A stretch of DNA of 64,000 bases, from NCBI GenBank assembly GCA_022009795.1, contig CP091724.1, positions 186,001 through 250,000 of the forward strand, in the 5' to 3' direction. Of the stretch, positions 9,768-18,418 are shown in pieces. The notes beneath the pieces were generated by a model that saw only the letters and a program-made list of their open reading frames with translations, made no database searches and was not told the origin of the DNA. This DNA is from Anaerotruncus sp. (GTDB lineage: Bacteria > Bacillota > Clostridia > Oscillospirales > Acutalibacteraceae). Position 1 is the stretch's first letter; each line of letters begins with the position of its first letter. The position numbers were made by a program, and so were the translations under genes.

Positions 9768-10146
9768 TTATTTGATTCCCAAATTTTTAAGATATTGCTC
9801 TTTTATCAAGCTGAAGCTTTCTTCGCTGATATCGTGCTCTATTTTTGCAGGAATCCTGAAATGCAATTTTTTCGGGTGTGCCGAGCTGCATCAGAAAGCC
9901 TGCGATAACATTATGCCTGTCGTAAATCTTTTCGGCAATGCCTTTTCCTTTTTCGGTTAATGAGATATCGCCGTTTTCGTCTATCAAAACATAGCCGTCG
10001 TCCTTAAGATTTTTCATATACACCGAAACGGAGGGCTTTGAAAATCCCATTTTGTTACAAATATCGATGCATCTGCAATATCCTTTTTCCGTGTGAATCA
10101 CAAGGATTGTTTCAAGATAATTTTCGGCGCTTTCTTTAATTTGCAT
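9768..10146 (-). CDS. DtxR/MntR-family metal-dependent regulator (frameshifted)
   Basis: Short metalloregulator, about 125 residues. The winged helix is seen in ICNKMGFSKPSVSVYMKNLKDDGYV and the dimerisation helix follows with GIAEKIYDRHNVIAGFLMQLG. Metal ligands typical of MntR are plausible in the C-terminal part (IEHDISEESF) once one extra A (five instead of four) near 9845-9849 is removed; the restored protein ends LKNLGIK at 9768. There is no FeoA-like third domain, so it resembles MntR rather than DtxR/IdeR. Manganese or iron response is inferred. The window also holds a Mn-riboswitch-controlled ATPase at 51 kb, but no adjacent transporter. Confidence 0.85.
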
Positions 10147-10218
10147 AATACGCTCACCTCATTTGATTATATATTAACATAAGCACGCCGAAATTTCAAT
10201 ATTTCAACAGCCGCCGAG

Positions 10219-10668
10219 TTAAAAACGAACGCTGAATTTGAATTTCGTGCCGCAGTGCGGGCATGTTACCTCGTGCTTTCCCTTTGCCTTTTTTTCATTC
10301 TGAGTACGGCCTTGCAGCCGGGGCAGGTTCTGAAAACATGCGTTTTTCCGGAATTTTTATTCTGTTGCCGAGCAGATTGAATTTTTTGCGTATTCCGCCC
10401 GTCATTTTAAGCCATTTCGCGTTTTCCGCGCGGCGCTTTTCGATGTTTTTTGAAAAGAATCTGTAAAATGCATAAATTATAACAACCCAGCCGATAACGG
10501 AAAGCACGGTGTAGCAAATTGAATTAACCGTTCTGCCGAGTATTGCCGCAAGAAGTGTTATTGCTATAAAAATCCAAAGCAGCGCTCTGTATAGCGAATC
10601 GGTGCCGTATCTGCCGTACATAAATTTTTTTGCAGCTTTACGGCTGCATTGTTAAAAAATTTTTTCAT
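10219..10668 (-). CDS. Membrane zinc-ribbon protein (frameshifted)
   Basis: Conserved Clostridia protein of unknown role. ATG 10668 begins MKKFFNNAAVKLQ, then a MYGRYGTDSL segment, two hydrophobic stretches (about residues 25-65), a basic RRAENAKWLK block and a C-terminal zinc ribbon with CPGC and CPHC pairs. The frame breaks at the A/T runs near 10628-10655, at 10350-10365 (read as IPEKRMF instead of SGKTHVFRTCPGC) and near 10290. The stop is at 10219-10221. The start at 10668 is supported by the weak GGTGATT site that is part of the structured leader. The J-domain gene lies immediately upstream on the same strand; in related genomes I recall the same pairing. Confidence 0.65.
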
Positions 10669-10670
10669 AA

Positions 10671-10761
10671 TAATCACCATAACCTTTCAGGCAACAAATA
10701 GTTTATTAAAAAAATCACCTTTATATCCTGCGTTGCCTGAACAGGTGTAAATGGTGATTTT
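10671..10761 (-). promoter_or_regulatory. Structured leader of the zinc-ribbon gene (candidate cis-regulatory RNA)
   Basis: On the minus strand, just before the start codon, three complementary element pairs overlap. GTTGCCTGAA/TTCAGGCAAC (10732-10741 and 10686-10695, coordinates of the plus strand) forms a 10-bp stem. AAAATCACC can pair with GGTGATTTT across that stem in a pseudoknot order (10753-10761 with 10711-10719). AATCACCAT (10751-10759 complement) is also perfectly complementary to ATGGTGATT at the ribosome binding site (10672-10680). The two options are mutually exclusive and could switch translation. I do not recognise a named family. Confidence 0.5.
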
Positions 10762-10946
10762 AGCCATTTCAAAATTATGCCGCCGGCAAATTTTGAAGGC
10801 AATATAATCCGATTAGTGTGATTTTTTTCACACTATATAGCCTCTTTTTTTAATTTTGCACTGCCGAATTGTTCATGCGTTGTTGCTTTGTGCGGTGCAA
10901 AATCCGATATGATTGATTTGTTGTGATGATTGTGCTCTTGCGACTT

Positions 10947-11785
10947 TTATCCGCTTTGCGAATCGCCCGAAGCGGAGCCGAAATAGCTTCCGTAAGAATT
11001 ATCGGCGGAATTTTGCGAATCTTTTTGCTCCGAATACGAACCGCCGTAGCTTTGGCTGTAGCCTGTTGAAGGCTGCCTGCCGGGATTGTAGTTTCGCGAA
11101 CTGCTTATTGCCGAAATCGCCGAAAGCGCAAGCCAAATAATAATGCGTATTGCCACGATTATGCAAAATGATTTTTGAGCACTCTTGTGAGGCAGCCGCC
11201 GTTTGTGGTGAAAAACGGTGTGCGTTCTCGGCTCATCGTCAGCTTCGTCATAACCGTCAAAAATCGCCGAAACCGCTGAAATCCGCGAAGCCGCCAAAGG
11301 GGTTTGCATAGCCCGAAGCATTGCGCCTGATTCGCTCGTATGTGGCGGAATATGTGTAGTTTCCCGGTTCCATGGCGCAGGCTTGCTGAATGTGGGAAAG
11401 CGCAATGTCTCTGTTTCCTGCGCCGTAGTTCGCCACGGCGGAAAGGTAGTACCAATGCGCGGTTCTGTCCTCAATTCCGCCGAGCAGATTTATTGCCTGC
11501 CTAAATTGGCGGTTGTTTATAAATCTGGCAGCCGCCGTGTAATAATCGGAAGCGGAATCGGAGCTGCCGCGCCTTGAGCGTGCGGAATATCCCGCCTGCG
11601 GGGCGTTGCCGCTTTTTATTTGGTCAAATGCGGCGTTGATTTCCGCCATTTTTTTAGCGGCGGTTTTCATCGCCGGGATTAAGGTCGGGATGGTATTTTT
11701 TTGCAAGCTTTCTGTATGCTTTGGCACATTCCTCTTCGGATGCGCCGTGCGGCACCCCAAGCACTTTATACGGATCTGTTATCAT
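10947..11785 (-). CDS. J-domain protein with TPR-like region and C-terminal membrane helix (frameshifted)
   Basis: DnaJ-type co-chaperone-like protein. ATG 11785 follows AAGGAG and starts MITDPYKVLGVPHGASEEE; the J domain contains the HPD motif (YHPDLNP, about residue 35). A TPR-like helical stretch (FRQAINLLGG... HWYYLSAVANYGAGNRDIALSHIQQA) follows, then a Gly/Phe-rich FGGFADFSGFGDF segment, one transmembrane helix (IVAIRIIIWLALSAISAI) and a Ser/Gly/Gln-rich tail. Frame breaks lie near 11663 (one extra C) and 11160-11175. It probably works at the membrane with DnaK on unknown clients. The zinc-ribbon gene follows on the same strand. Confidence 0.75.
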
Positions 11786-12071
11786 AAATCTCCTTAATAT
11801 TTTTGCCTATTTTAATGAATGCAATCGGGTTTAATTCGGGTAAATCCTTCATTTATCTTGAATTTATCATACAAGGTATCATAGAATTATTGAAAGAGTG
11901 TTAATAACTTGTAACAAATCCGCAAAACCAAACTTGAAAAAAAGGAGCCGGTTTTTGGTAATATATGTTTATAGCAAGTGGGCAAAAGCCAAATCCGATA
12001 TAAATAAATCGGTGCGGCACGGCACTTTTTGCATTTTTGCCTGCTTAATTTTTTTATAAAGGAGCGATTAT

Positions 12072-12972
12072 ATGCATTTGATTTTTGATGACTGTGGGCG
12101 AAAGCCTTGATAAAGCCTTTTACGGCTTTGATATAGCCATATTCAAACTCTTCGCAGCAATTCAGTGCACATTCTTAACCTATGTGGCCAAGTTCTTTAC
12201 GGCATTCGGCGACGAGAATTTCATAATTCCGATAGCCGTCATTGCCCTTGTGCTTTTGCTGTTCAAAAAAACAAGAAAATACGGCGTTGCTTTGGTGAGC
12301 GCAATTGTGATAGGCACTTTGGTAACGAATGTTATCGCAAAGCCCGCGGTATTGCGTATAAGACCGTATAACACACTTCAGGATGTTGATTTTTATTGGA
12401 AAGCCTATATCGGCGCGGGCGCGCTGAGCGAAAGCGATTATTCTTTCCCCAGCGGTCACACCACCGGCGTATTTGAAATTTCAATGGCTCTTGCCCTTAT
12501 GTTTAGGAAAGACGGCAAAAAGAAGCTTTCGTGGATATTCCCCGTGATTGCAGTTTGCACAATGGGCAGCCGTGTTTATCTTATGGTTCATTATCCCACC
12601 GATGTTATCGGCGGCATGCTCATCGGCACGCTTGCGGGCGTTTGCGGCTATTTCATCGCAAAGCTCTATGTTCGTTTGGCGGAAAATGTTAAGCTCTTTA
12701 AGCAAATCGATAAAATCGATTTGGCAAAGGTTAAATTCCTTGGGTGGACAAAAGGCAAAGCCGGCGCAGCGGTTATTACCGTTGCCGTGGCTGCTGTTTT
12801 CCTTGCGGCGTTTATCCCCGGCCTTTCGGAGGGCGGCGATGTAAAACGCTGTGCTTATGTGGGCGAATACACATGCTATAACGAAGCAAAAACCGATGAT
12901 TCAAAATATCCTCCGATAGACGGCAAAGAATATTGCAAAATCCATTGGAAACAGCTTTCGGGCGAGCAGTAG
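12072..12972 (+). CDS. PAP2-superfamily phosphatase, membrane
   Basis: Integral membrane phosphatase of the PAP2/BacA-replacement type, probably undecaprenyl-diphosphate or lipid phosphatase. The three catalytic motifs are visible: KPAVLRIRPY (C1), SFPSGHTT (C2) and SRVYLMVHYPTDVIGG (C3), with about six transmembrane helices. The C-terminus carries a soluble CAYVGEYTCYNEAK...YCKIHW tail with four cysteines after a last helix, an unusual extension. The good AAAGGAG site at 12058-12064 favours ATG 12072, which needs a T-run correction near 12080 to join the main frame that is open from 12085. The gene is monocistronic, ending before the terminator at 13009. Confidence 0.85.
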
Positions 12973-13008
12973 TAAATAATATCATTATTTTATATATCCT
13001 ATTAAATA

Positions 13009-13037
13009 AACGGCGTGTCTTGGGGCATGCCGTTTTT
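13009..13037 (+). terminator. Intrinsic terminator after PAP2 gene
   Basis: AACGGCGTGTC TTG GGGCATGCCGTT followed by TTTTG. Confidence 0.85.
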
Positions 13038-13102
13038 GTGCTTTAAATACGCAGCTTTTAGCATTTGCACCCGTTTTGCATATCATATATGGGGTGATTG
13101 AT

Positions 13103-14164
13103 TTGATTGGCATAAGCCTGTGTATGATAGTTAAAAACGAGGAGCGCGTGCTTGCACGCTGCCTGAACAGCGCTTTGCGGACTGTGGATGAAATTATAAC
13201 AGTAGATACAGGCAGCACGGATAAAACAAAAGAAATCGCCGCCCGATACAGCGACAAGGTTTTTGATTTTGAATGGTGCGATGATTTTTCGGCGGCGCGT
13301 AATTTTGCGTTTTCAAAAGCCGAACGGGATTATATTTTGTGGCTTGATGCGGATGATGTTCTGCTGCCGCCCGATCTTGAAAAGCTGATTGATTTAAAGC
13401 GGAGTGCCGAAAAGAGCGTTAATGCCTTTTATATGCGCTATAACACGGCGTTTGACGAGCTTGGCAATCCCACTTTTTGGTATTATCGTGAAAGGCTGAT
13501 TAAAAACAATGCGGGTTTAAAATGGCGGGGCAGAGTGCATGAGGCAATTGCCTGCCCACAGCCCGTTGAATATTGTGATATTGCAGTAACTCATAAATCG
13601 GTTAAAACGGAATATTCAAACAGAAATTTGCTGATTTACGAAAAGCAGCTTGCGCTCGGCGAGCCGTTTTCACCGCGCGATGAATTTTATTACGGCAGAG
13701 AACTTTATTATAATAAGCAATATGAAAAAGGCTGCTTCGGTGCTTGAAAAATTCCTGCAATCGGGCCGGGGATGGCTTGAAAACAATATCGAGGCGTGCA
13801 GAGTGTGTGCACATAGCAAAAAAGCGCTCGGCGATTTCGGCGGTGCGCTTTCTGCCTTGCTCGGCGCGTTTATTTACGCTCCCGCAAGGGCGGAGATTTG
13901 CTGTGATATAGGCAATCTGTTTTTGGAGCAAAGGCAATATGATAAAGCTCTTTTCTGGTTTCGTTCGGCTTTGTCGCTTAACGAAAATGCCGAAAAGGGT
14001 GGGTTTGTGAATACGGATTCCCACGGTTTTTTGCCCGCAATCGGGCTTTGCGTTTGTTATGACGCGCTCGGTGATTATGAATCGGCAGAAAAAAATATAA
14101 CGAAATCGCAGGCGGATATCGCCCTGCTTCTTCTGCATATCTTCACAACAAGAAATATTTTTGA
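13103..14164 (+). CDS. Glycosyltransferase family 2 with C-terminal TPR-like region (frameshifted)
   Basis: GT-A glycosyltransferase of the SunS/GT2 type. The N-terminus has ISLCMIVKNEE, the nucleotide-sugar region VDTGSTDKTKEIA and the metal-binding WLDADD motif (about residues 78-90); a FWYYRERLIKN and WRGRVHEAI block follows. The C-terminal half is helical and TPR-like (DKALFWFRSALSLNENA, CYDALGDYESAEK). TTG 13103 follows GGGGTG; GTG 13094 is an alternative. Frame breaks lie near 13725-13735 and 14090-14098; the restored end is YLHNKKYF at 14164. The next gene, 93 bases on, encodes a Thr-rich collagen-like protein that could be its acceptor; this is an inference. Confidence 0.8.
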
Positions 14165-14256
14165 GCAAAAAAAGCGGGTAACCGATGATTGCCGCCACGA
14201 ATATAATGATTTAGATACTTTATGTATCTTATATGATGATAGGGTGGGTAAAATAT

Positions 14257-14949
14257 ATGACTTATTACAGAGGAACGGATATAAATTCTTTTTGTAACTG
14301 TGAAATGAATGTGACCTCCTGCAAACCTGCGGCGTGCTGCTGCCAAGGCGTTACCGGCCCGACAGGGCCGACGGGCCCTGCCGGACCCGCAGGCGGACCG
14401 ATCGGTCCTACGGGTGCCACGGGAGCTACAGGTGCAACCGGTCCCCAAGGCCCAGTAGGCGCACAAGGCCCCGCCGGTATTCAGGGCGCAACAGGCGCCA
14501 CAGGTGCTCAAGGCATTCAAGGTGAAGTCGGTGCAACCGGAGCCACAGGCGCTACGGGTCCACAAGGCGCAACAGGCGCCACAGGTGCTCAAGGCATTCA
14601 AGGCGAAGTCGGCGCCACCGGAGCCACAGGCGCTCAAGGCATACAAGGTGAAGTCGGCGCCACCGGAGCCACAGGCGCTACGGGTCCTCAAGGCGCAACA
14701 GGCGCCACAGGTGCTCAGGGCATTCAAGGTGAAGTCGGTGCAACCGGAGCCACAGGCGCTACGGGTCCTCAAGGCGCAACAGGTGCTACGGGTCCTCAAG
14801 GCATACAAGGTGAAGTTGGTGCAACAGGTCCTGCGGGAACGGTTACTCCGGCGGCTGCGGTTGCGGATGCGACGGGTACCGATGATATTGTTGAACAATT
14901 TAACGCCTTGCTTGCAAATCTGCGTGCAGCCGGGCTTCTTGCAACCTGA
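14257..14949 (+). CDS. Collagen-like Gly-X-Y repeat surface protein
   Basis: Intact protein of 230 residues. ATG 14257 follows AGGGTGGG. The first 30 residues are Cys-rich (CNCE, CKPAACCCQ). Residues about 31-194 are nearly perfect Gly-X-Y triplets dominated by GATGAT, GPQGAT and GIQGEV, broken once by GPAGGPIG. The last 36 residues (TVTPAAAVADATG... NALLANLRAAGLLAT) resemble the trimerising tail of BclA-like exosporium and other Firmicute collagen-like proteins. No classic signal peptide is seen. Many threonines at Y positions would allow O-glycosylation, as in BclA. No spore gene is visible nearby, so a spore location is not established. Confidence 0.9.
   Translation: MTYYRGTDINSFCNCEMNVTSCKPAACCCQGVTGPTGPTGPAGPAGGPIGPTGATGATGATGPQGPVGAQGPAGIQGATGATGAQGIQGEVGATGATGATGPQGATGATGAQGIQGEVGATGATGAQGIQGEVGATGATGATGPQGATGATGAQGIQGEVGATGATGATGPQGATGATGPQGIQGEVGATGPAGTVTPAAAVADATGTDDIVEQFNALLANLRAAGLLAT
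14347..14838 (+). repeat. Tandem DNA repeats encoding Gly-X-Y triplets
   Basis: Nine-base units (such as GGCGCAACA, GGTGCTACG) arranged in higher-order blocks that recur as GATGPQGATGATGAQGIQGEV units about three times. Block copies are nearly identical at DNA level, which permits slippage and length variation. The repeat also creates a long open antisense frame without meaning. Confidence 0.9.
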
Positions 14950-14956
14950 TTTGGCG

Positions 14957-15004
14957 CGGCGGCGAATTATGTGCATTGCTATGGTGCTTCGCCGCCGTTT
15001 TTTT
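14957..15004 (+). terminator. Intrinsic terminator of the collagen-like gene
   Basis: Arms CGGCGGCGAA (14957-14966) and TTCGCCGCCG (14988-14997) followed by seven T. Confidence 0.85.
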
Positions 15005-15178
15005 ACATTTTTTTAATGAATATAAAATATTTATAAAATATTCAAACGCATTTTTTTCGGCAATCGAAAAGTGCGTTATTTTTGTTTTTACGAAAATAAA
15101 TTTACTGTGCAACTCTACAAAATTATGAATGAAAACTTTGTGAAAAATAACGAAAAAAACTTTTTTTGAATTTATATA

Positions 15179-15208
15179 TTGACAAACCCTCGCTTTTTAA
15201 TATATAAT
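15179..15208 (+). promoter_or_regulatory. Promoter of the S10-spc-alpha operon
   Basis: TTGACA (15179-15184), 18-base spacer, TATAAT (15203-15208). It precedes the leader of rpsJ by about 310 bases. Confidence 0.8.
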
Positions 15209-15214
15209 AATCGA

Positions 15215-15526
15215 GCGTGTGAAAAAGGCGTATATTATAATTATTTATATATGCGGTTTTCTCACAACCAAGATATGCGATGATGCCGGAGGTGGCGCTT
15301 GATTCAAAGCGGGAATTTCGGCGGAGTATGTCCGATTTTAAACCGGGCGAAATTATACCTTTGATTTTCCTTATGCGAATAGCTTGCGTATGTTCGCAAC
15401 CTGCATAAGGTCTGCCCGAATGATGCTGCGTCATTCGGCTTTTTTAAAGAGCAGGCTTGAAACACACGGGTGGGTGGAAAAATAAAGGTTAAGACTCGCA
15501 CCAATATTTTTCAGGAGGAAAAGTAA
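15215..15526 (+). promoter_or_regulatory. Long structured leader of the ribosomal protein operon
   Basis: About 310 bases of untranslated leader. A hairpin with outer arms CTTATGC (15370-15376) and GCATAAG (15403-15409) and inner arms TTGCG / CGCAA stands directly before an intrinsic terminator (15414-15446). This layout suggests transcription attenuation, possibly by a ribosomal protein such as L4 as known for S10 operons in other bacteria. I cannot match it to a named leader family. A 42-codon frame starting at 15281 overlaps the leader but has no clear support. Confidence 0.6.
15414..15446 (+). terminator. Attenuator terminator inside the rpsJ leader
   Basis: CCGAATGA TGCTGCG TCATTCGG followed by CTTTTTTT, located 80 bases before rpsJ. 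It is a strong terminator placed within the leader, so regulated readthrough is expected. Confidence 0.8.
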
Positions 15527-15841
15527 ATGGCAGCAAGCAAAGTTAAGATCCGCATCAGACTTAAAGGCTATGATCACAATCTTGTTGATCAGGCTTCCGA
15601 AAAGATCGTTGAAACAGCTAAGGCTACCGGTGCTCAGGTAAGCGGCCCGATTCCGCTTCCCACCGAAAAGGAAGTTGTTACGATCCTTCGCGCTGTTCAT
15701 AAGTATAAGGACAGCCGTGAGCAGTTTGAGCAGAGAACACACAAAAGACTCATTGACATTCTCAGACCTTCAAACAAAACTGTTGAAGCGCTGACAAGTC
15801 TTGAGCTCCCGGCAGGCGTTGAAATCGAAATCAAATTATAA
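15527..15841 (+). CDS. rpsJ: Ribosomal protein uS10
   Basis: 30S subunit protein S10, also the NusE antitermination factor. The full-length frame (104 residues) carries KVKIRIRLKGYDHNLVDQA and the conserved THKRLIDILRPSNKTVEAL end. ATG 15527 follows AGGAGG at 15512-15517. First gene of the cluster, downstream of the attenuated leader; the order rpsJ-rplC-rplD-rplW-rplB-rpsS is the canonical S10 order. Confidence 0.98.
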   Translation: MAASKVKIRIRLKGYDHNLVDQASEKIVETAKATGAQVSGPIPLPTEKEVVTILRAVHKYKDSREQFEQRTHKRLIDILRPSNKTVEALTSLELPAGVEIEIKL

Positions 15842-15895
15842 TCGCGCTTGACGAGGTCAAGTTGGGAAACCAACCAATAACCAAGGAGGAAAAAT

Positions 15896-16528
15896 ATGAA
15901 AAAAGGTCTTATCGGTAAAAAGATCGGCATGACCCAGATCTTCGATGAAAACGGCAAGGTTATCCCCGTTACCGTTGTTGAAGCAGGTCCATGCGTAATT
16001 ACCCAGAAGAAAACAATCGAAAACGACGGCTATGAGGCTGTTCAGGTGGGCTTCGGCGATGTTAAAGTCAACAAGCTCAACAAACCCATGAAGGGCCACT
16101 TTGCAAAGAACGATGTAGCTCCCAAGAAAACTCTTAAGGAGTTCCGCCTTGAAGATTGCTCCGCTCTTAATGTTGGCGACATCATTAAGGCAGATGCTTT
16201 TGAAGCAGGCGAAATCGTTGATGTAAAGGGCACATCAAAGGGTCACGGAACTGCCGGCGCAATCAAGCGTTGGAATTTCTCAAGACTCCGTGAATCTCAC
16301 GGCACAGGCCCGAATGCTCGTCACCAGGGTTCACTCGGTGCGTGCTCCAGCCCGTCAAGAGTATTCAAAGGCAGAAAGATGGCCGGTCATTACGGTCACG
16401 AAACAGTAACAGTTCAAAACCTCACGGTTGCTAAGGTTGACGCAGAAAATAATCTTATTGCAATCAAGGGCGCGATTCCCGGTCCTAAAGGCGGAATCGT
16501 TGTAATTGCAGACGCTGTTAAAGCTTAA
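15896..16528 (+). CDS. rplC: Ribosomal protein uL3
   Basis: 50S protein L3, an early assembly protein near the peptidyl transferase centre. It is intact (210 residues) with the MKKGLIGKKIGMTQIFDENG start, the central GTSKGHGTAGAIKRW loop and KMAGHYGHETVTVQNL. ATG 15896 follows AAGGAGGA. It is separated from rpsJ by 54 bases, with no terminator seen. Confidence 0.98.
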   Translation: MKKGLIGKKIGMTQIFDENGKVIPVTVVEAGPCVITQKKTIENDGYEAVQVGFGDVKVNKLNKPMKGHFAKNDVAPKKTLKEFRLEDCSALNVGDIIKADAFEAGEIVDVKGTSKGHGTAGAIKRWNFSRLRESHGTGPNARHQGSLGACSSPSRVFKGRKMAGHYGHETVTVQNLTVAKVDAENNLIAIKGAIPGPKGGIVVIADAVKA

Positions 16529-16545
16529 CGAAAGGAGAGATACAA

Positions 16546-17169
16546 ATGGCACAGGTTCAGGTTTATAACCAAGAAGGTCGCAAGACTTCAAAATTGGAAC
16601 TTGCAGATTCTGTTTTCGGTATTGAGCCGAACGGATATGCAATGCATCTTGCAGTTGTCAGCTATCTTGCTGCACAGCGCCAGGGCACGCAGTCAACTCT
16701 CACTCGTTCTGAGGTTTCAGGCGGCGGCGCAAAACCCTGGAGGCAAAAGGGCACAGGCCGTGCTCGTCAGGGCTCCACAAGAAGCCCGCAGTGGACACAC
16801 GGCGGTATTGCTCTCGGCCCCAAGCCAAGAAAATACACCGTTAATATCAACAAGAAAGTTAAAAGACTCGCTATGAAATCAGCCCTTTCCACAAAGGTTG
16901 CAGAGTCTGAAATGCTTGTAGTAAACAAGATTGAGCTTGAAGCAATCAAAACAAAGGCAATTGCCGAAATGCTTGAAAAGCTTAAAACCGGCAAAAAGGT
17001 TCTTCTCGTTCTTCCCGAGAACAACGAAGTTGTTTACAAGAGCGCACGCAACATCGAGGGCGTTAAGGTTGTTACCGTAAACACCCTTTGCGTATATGAC
17101 ATCCTTAATTGCAACGAAATCGTTGTTCTTAAAGATGCGGCTAAGAAAATCGAGGAGGTATATGCATAA
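16546..17169 (+). CDS. rplD: Ribosomal protein uL4
   Basis: 50S protein L4, lining the exit tunnel and in some bacteria the autoregulator of the S10 operon. It is intact (207 residues); the extended loop GGGAKPWRQKGTGRARQGS and the HGGIALGPKPR segment are seen. ATG follows AAAGGAGA. The stop overlaps the rplW start (TAATG), indicating translational coupling. Confidence 0.97.
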   Translation: MAQVQVYNQEGRKTSKLELADSVFGIEPNGYAMHLAVVSYLAAQRQGTQSTLTRSEVSGGGAKPWRQKGTGRARQGSTRSPQWTHGGIALGPKPRKYTVNINKKVKRLAMKSALSTKVAESEMLVVNKIELEAIKTKAIAEMLEKLKTGKKVLLVLPENNEVVYKSARNIEGVKVVTVNTLCVYDILNCNEIVVLKDAAKKIEEVYA

Positions 17170-17465
17170 TGAAAACTGCTCATGACATTATCGTTAAGCC
17201 GATTATCACTGAGGAATCAATGACCGGCCTTATGATGAAAAAATATACCTTTAAGGTTGCTAAAGACGCAAACAAAATCGAAATCGCCAAAGCCGTTGAA
17301 GAGGTTTTCCCCGGCACTAAAGTTGCTAAGGTAAACACAATAAATGTTCGTGGCCGTGAGCGCCGTCAGGGTGTAAACAAGGGCTACACTCCTTCATGGA
17401 AAAAGGCAATCGTTACTCTTACCGAGGATTCAAAGGAAATCGAATTCTTCAACGATATGATGTAA
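17169..17465 (+). CDS. rplW: Ribosomal protein uL23
   Basis: 50S protein L23 at the tunnel exit, docking site for trigger factor and SRP. It is intact (98 residues) with DIIVKPIITEESM and KVNTINVRGRERRQGVNKGYTPSW. Its start overlaps the rplD stop by one base. A 100-base gap with two inverted repeats follows before rplB. Confidence 0.97.
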   Translation: MKTAHDIIVKPIITEESMTGLMMKKYTFKVAKDANKIEIAKAVEEVFPGTKVAKVNTINVRGRERRQGVNKGYTPSWKKAIVTLTEDSKEIEFFNDMM

Positions 17466-17550
17466 CGGCTACTATATAATATAGTATAGCAAAAGAGATA
17501 TTTCGGATGATGAAGTATGAAGGGTGCCATCCCTTCGCAAAGTTATTCAG
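17466..17550 (+). other. Spacer between rplW and rplB with two inverted repeats
   Basis: A perfect palindrome TACTATAT A ATATAGTA (17470-17486) is followed by a GAAGGG TGCCAT CCCTTC hairpin (17519-17536) just before the rplB ribosome binding site. The first may provide a weak internal -10 or RNA processing site; the second has no T run, so it is not a classic terminator. Confidence 0.5.
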
Positions 17551-17565
17551 AAAGGAAAAATAATA

Positions 17566-18399
17566 ATGGCTATTAAGAATTTTAAGCCGACTACCCCTTC
17601 AAGAAGAAACATGTCGGTTACCGATTATTCTTCCCTCTCTAAAGTTGCCCCTGAAAGATCCTTGCTTGTTCCCATCAGCAAAAAATCAGGCCGTAACTCT
17701 TACGGAAGAATCACCGTTCGTCATCGCGGCGGCGGCAACAGAAGAAAATACCGCGTTATTGATTTTAAGAGACAGAAATTTGATATGCCTGCAACAGTGC
17801 AGACTATCGAATACGATCCCAACCGTTCCGCACACATCGCTCTCATTCAGTATGAGGATGGCGTAAAGAACTATATCATTGCTCCGGAAGGCCTTAAAGT
17901 GGGCGCAACCGTTGAAGCAGGCCCGAACGCAGATATCGTTGCAGGTAATGCACTTCCTCTTAAGAATATCCCGGTCGGCACAGTTATCCACAATGTAGAG
18001 CTTTATCCCGGCAGAGGTGCTCAGCTTGCTCGTTCCGCAGGCAACAGTGCTCAGCTTATGGCTCTTGAAGGTGCTTATGCACTTCTCAGACTTCCTTCGG
18101 GCGAGCTTCGCAATGTTCCCGCTGAATGCATGGCAACAATCGGCGTTGTAGGCAACACCGATCACGCTAATGTTAAAATCGGTAAAGCAGGCCGCAAGCG
18201 CAACATGGGCTGGAGACCCACAGTTCGCGGTTCTGTTATGAACCCGAACGACCACCCCCACGGCGGTGGTGAAGGTAAATCACCCATCGGTCGTCCCGGT
18301 CCTGTTACTCCTTGGGGCAAGCCTGCTCTCGGCTATAAGACTCGCAACAAGAAGAAAGCATCCAATAAGATGATCGTAAGACGTCGTAACGGTAAATAA
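17566..18399 (+). CDS. rplB: Ribosomal protein uL2
   Basis: 50S protein L2, needed for subunit joining and peptidyl transfer. ATG 17566 gives the family start MAIKNFKPTTPSRRNMSV and follows AAAGGA at 17551-17556, so the upstream in-frame extension to 17524 is not used. The conserved RHRGGGNRRKYR, PNDHPHGGGEGKSPIGR and GYKTRNKKKAS blocks are present. It is 277 residues and intact. Confidence 0.98.
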   Translation: MAIKNFKPTTPSRRNMSVTDYSSLSKVAPERSLLVPISKKSGRNSYGRITVRHRGGGNRRKYRVIDFKRQKFDMPATVQTIEYDPNRSAHIALIQYEDGVKNYIIAPEGLKVGATVEAGPNADIVAGNALPLKNIPVGTVIHNVELYPGRGAQLARSAGNSAQLMALEGAYALLRLPSGELRNVPAECMATIGVVGNTDHANVKIGKAGRKRNMGWRPTVRGSVMNPNDHPHGGGEGKSPIGRPGPVTPWGKPALGYKTRNKKKASNKMIVRRRNGK

Positions 18400-18418
18400 T
18401 CAGAAAGGAGAAGATTAA

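Noticed and set aside
14143..14976. Long minus-strand open frame opposite the collagen-like gene
   Set aside because: It is produced by the nine-base repeat structure, has extreme Cys/Thr/Gly composition and no ribosome binding site.
15281..15409. 42-codon frame in the rpsJ leader
   Set aside because: It overlaps conserved-looking RNA structure and shows no family pattern; a leader peptide is possible but not supported.
17524..17565. N-terminal extension of rplB
   Set aside because: ATG 17566 has the ribosome binding site and the conserved start.
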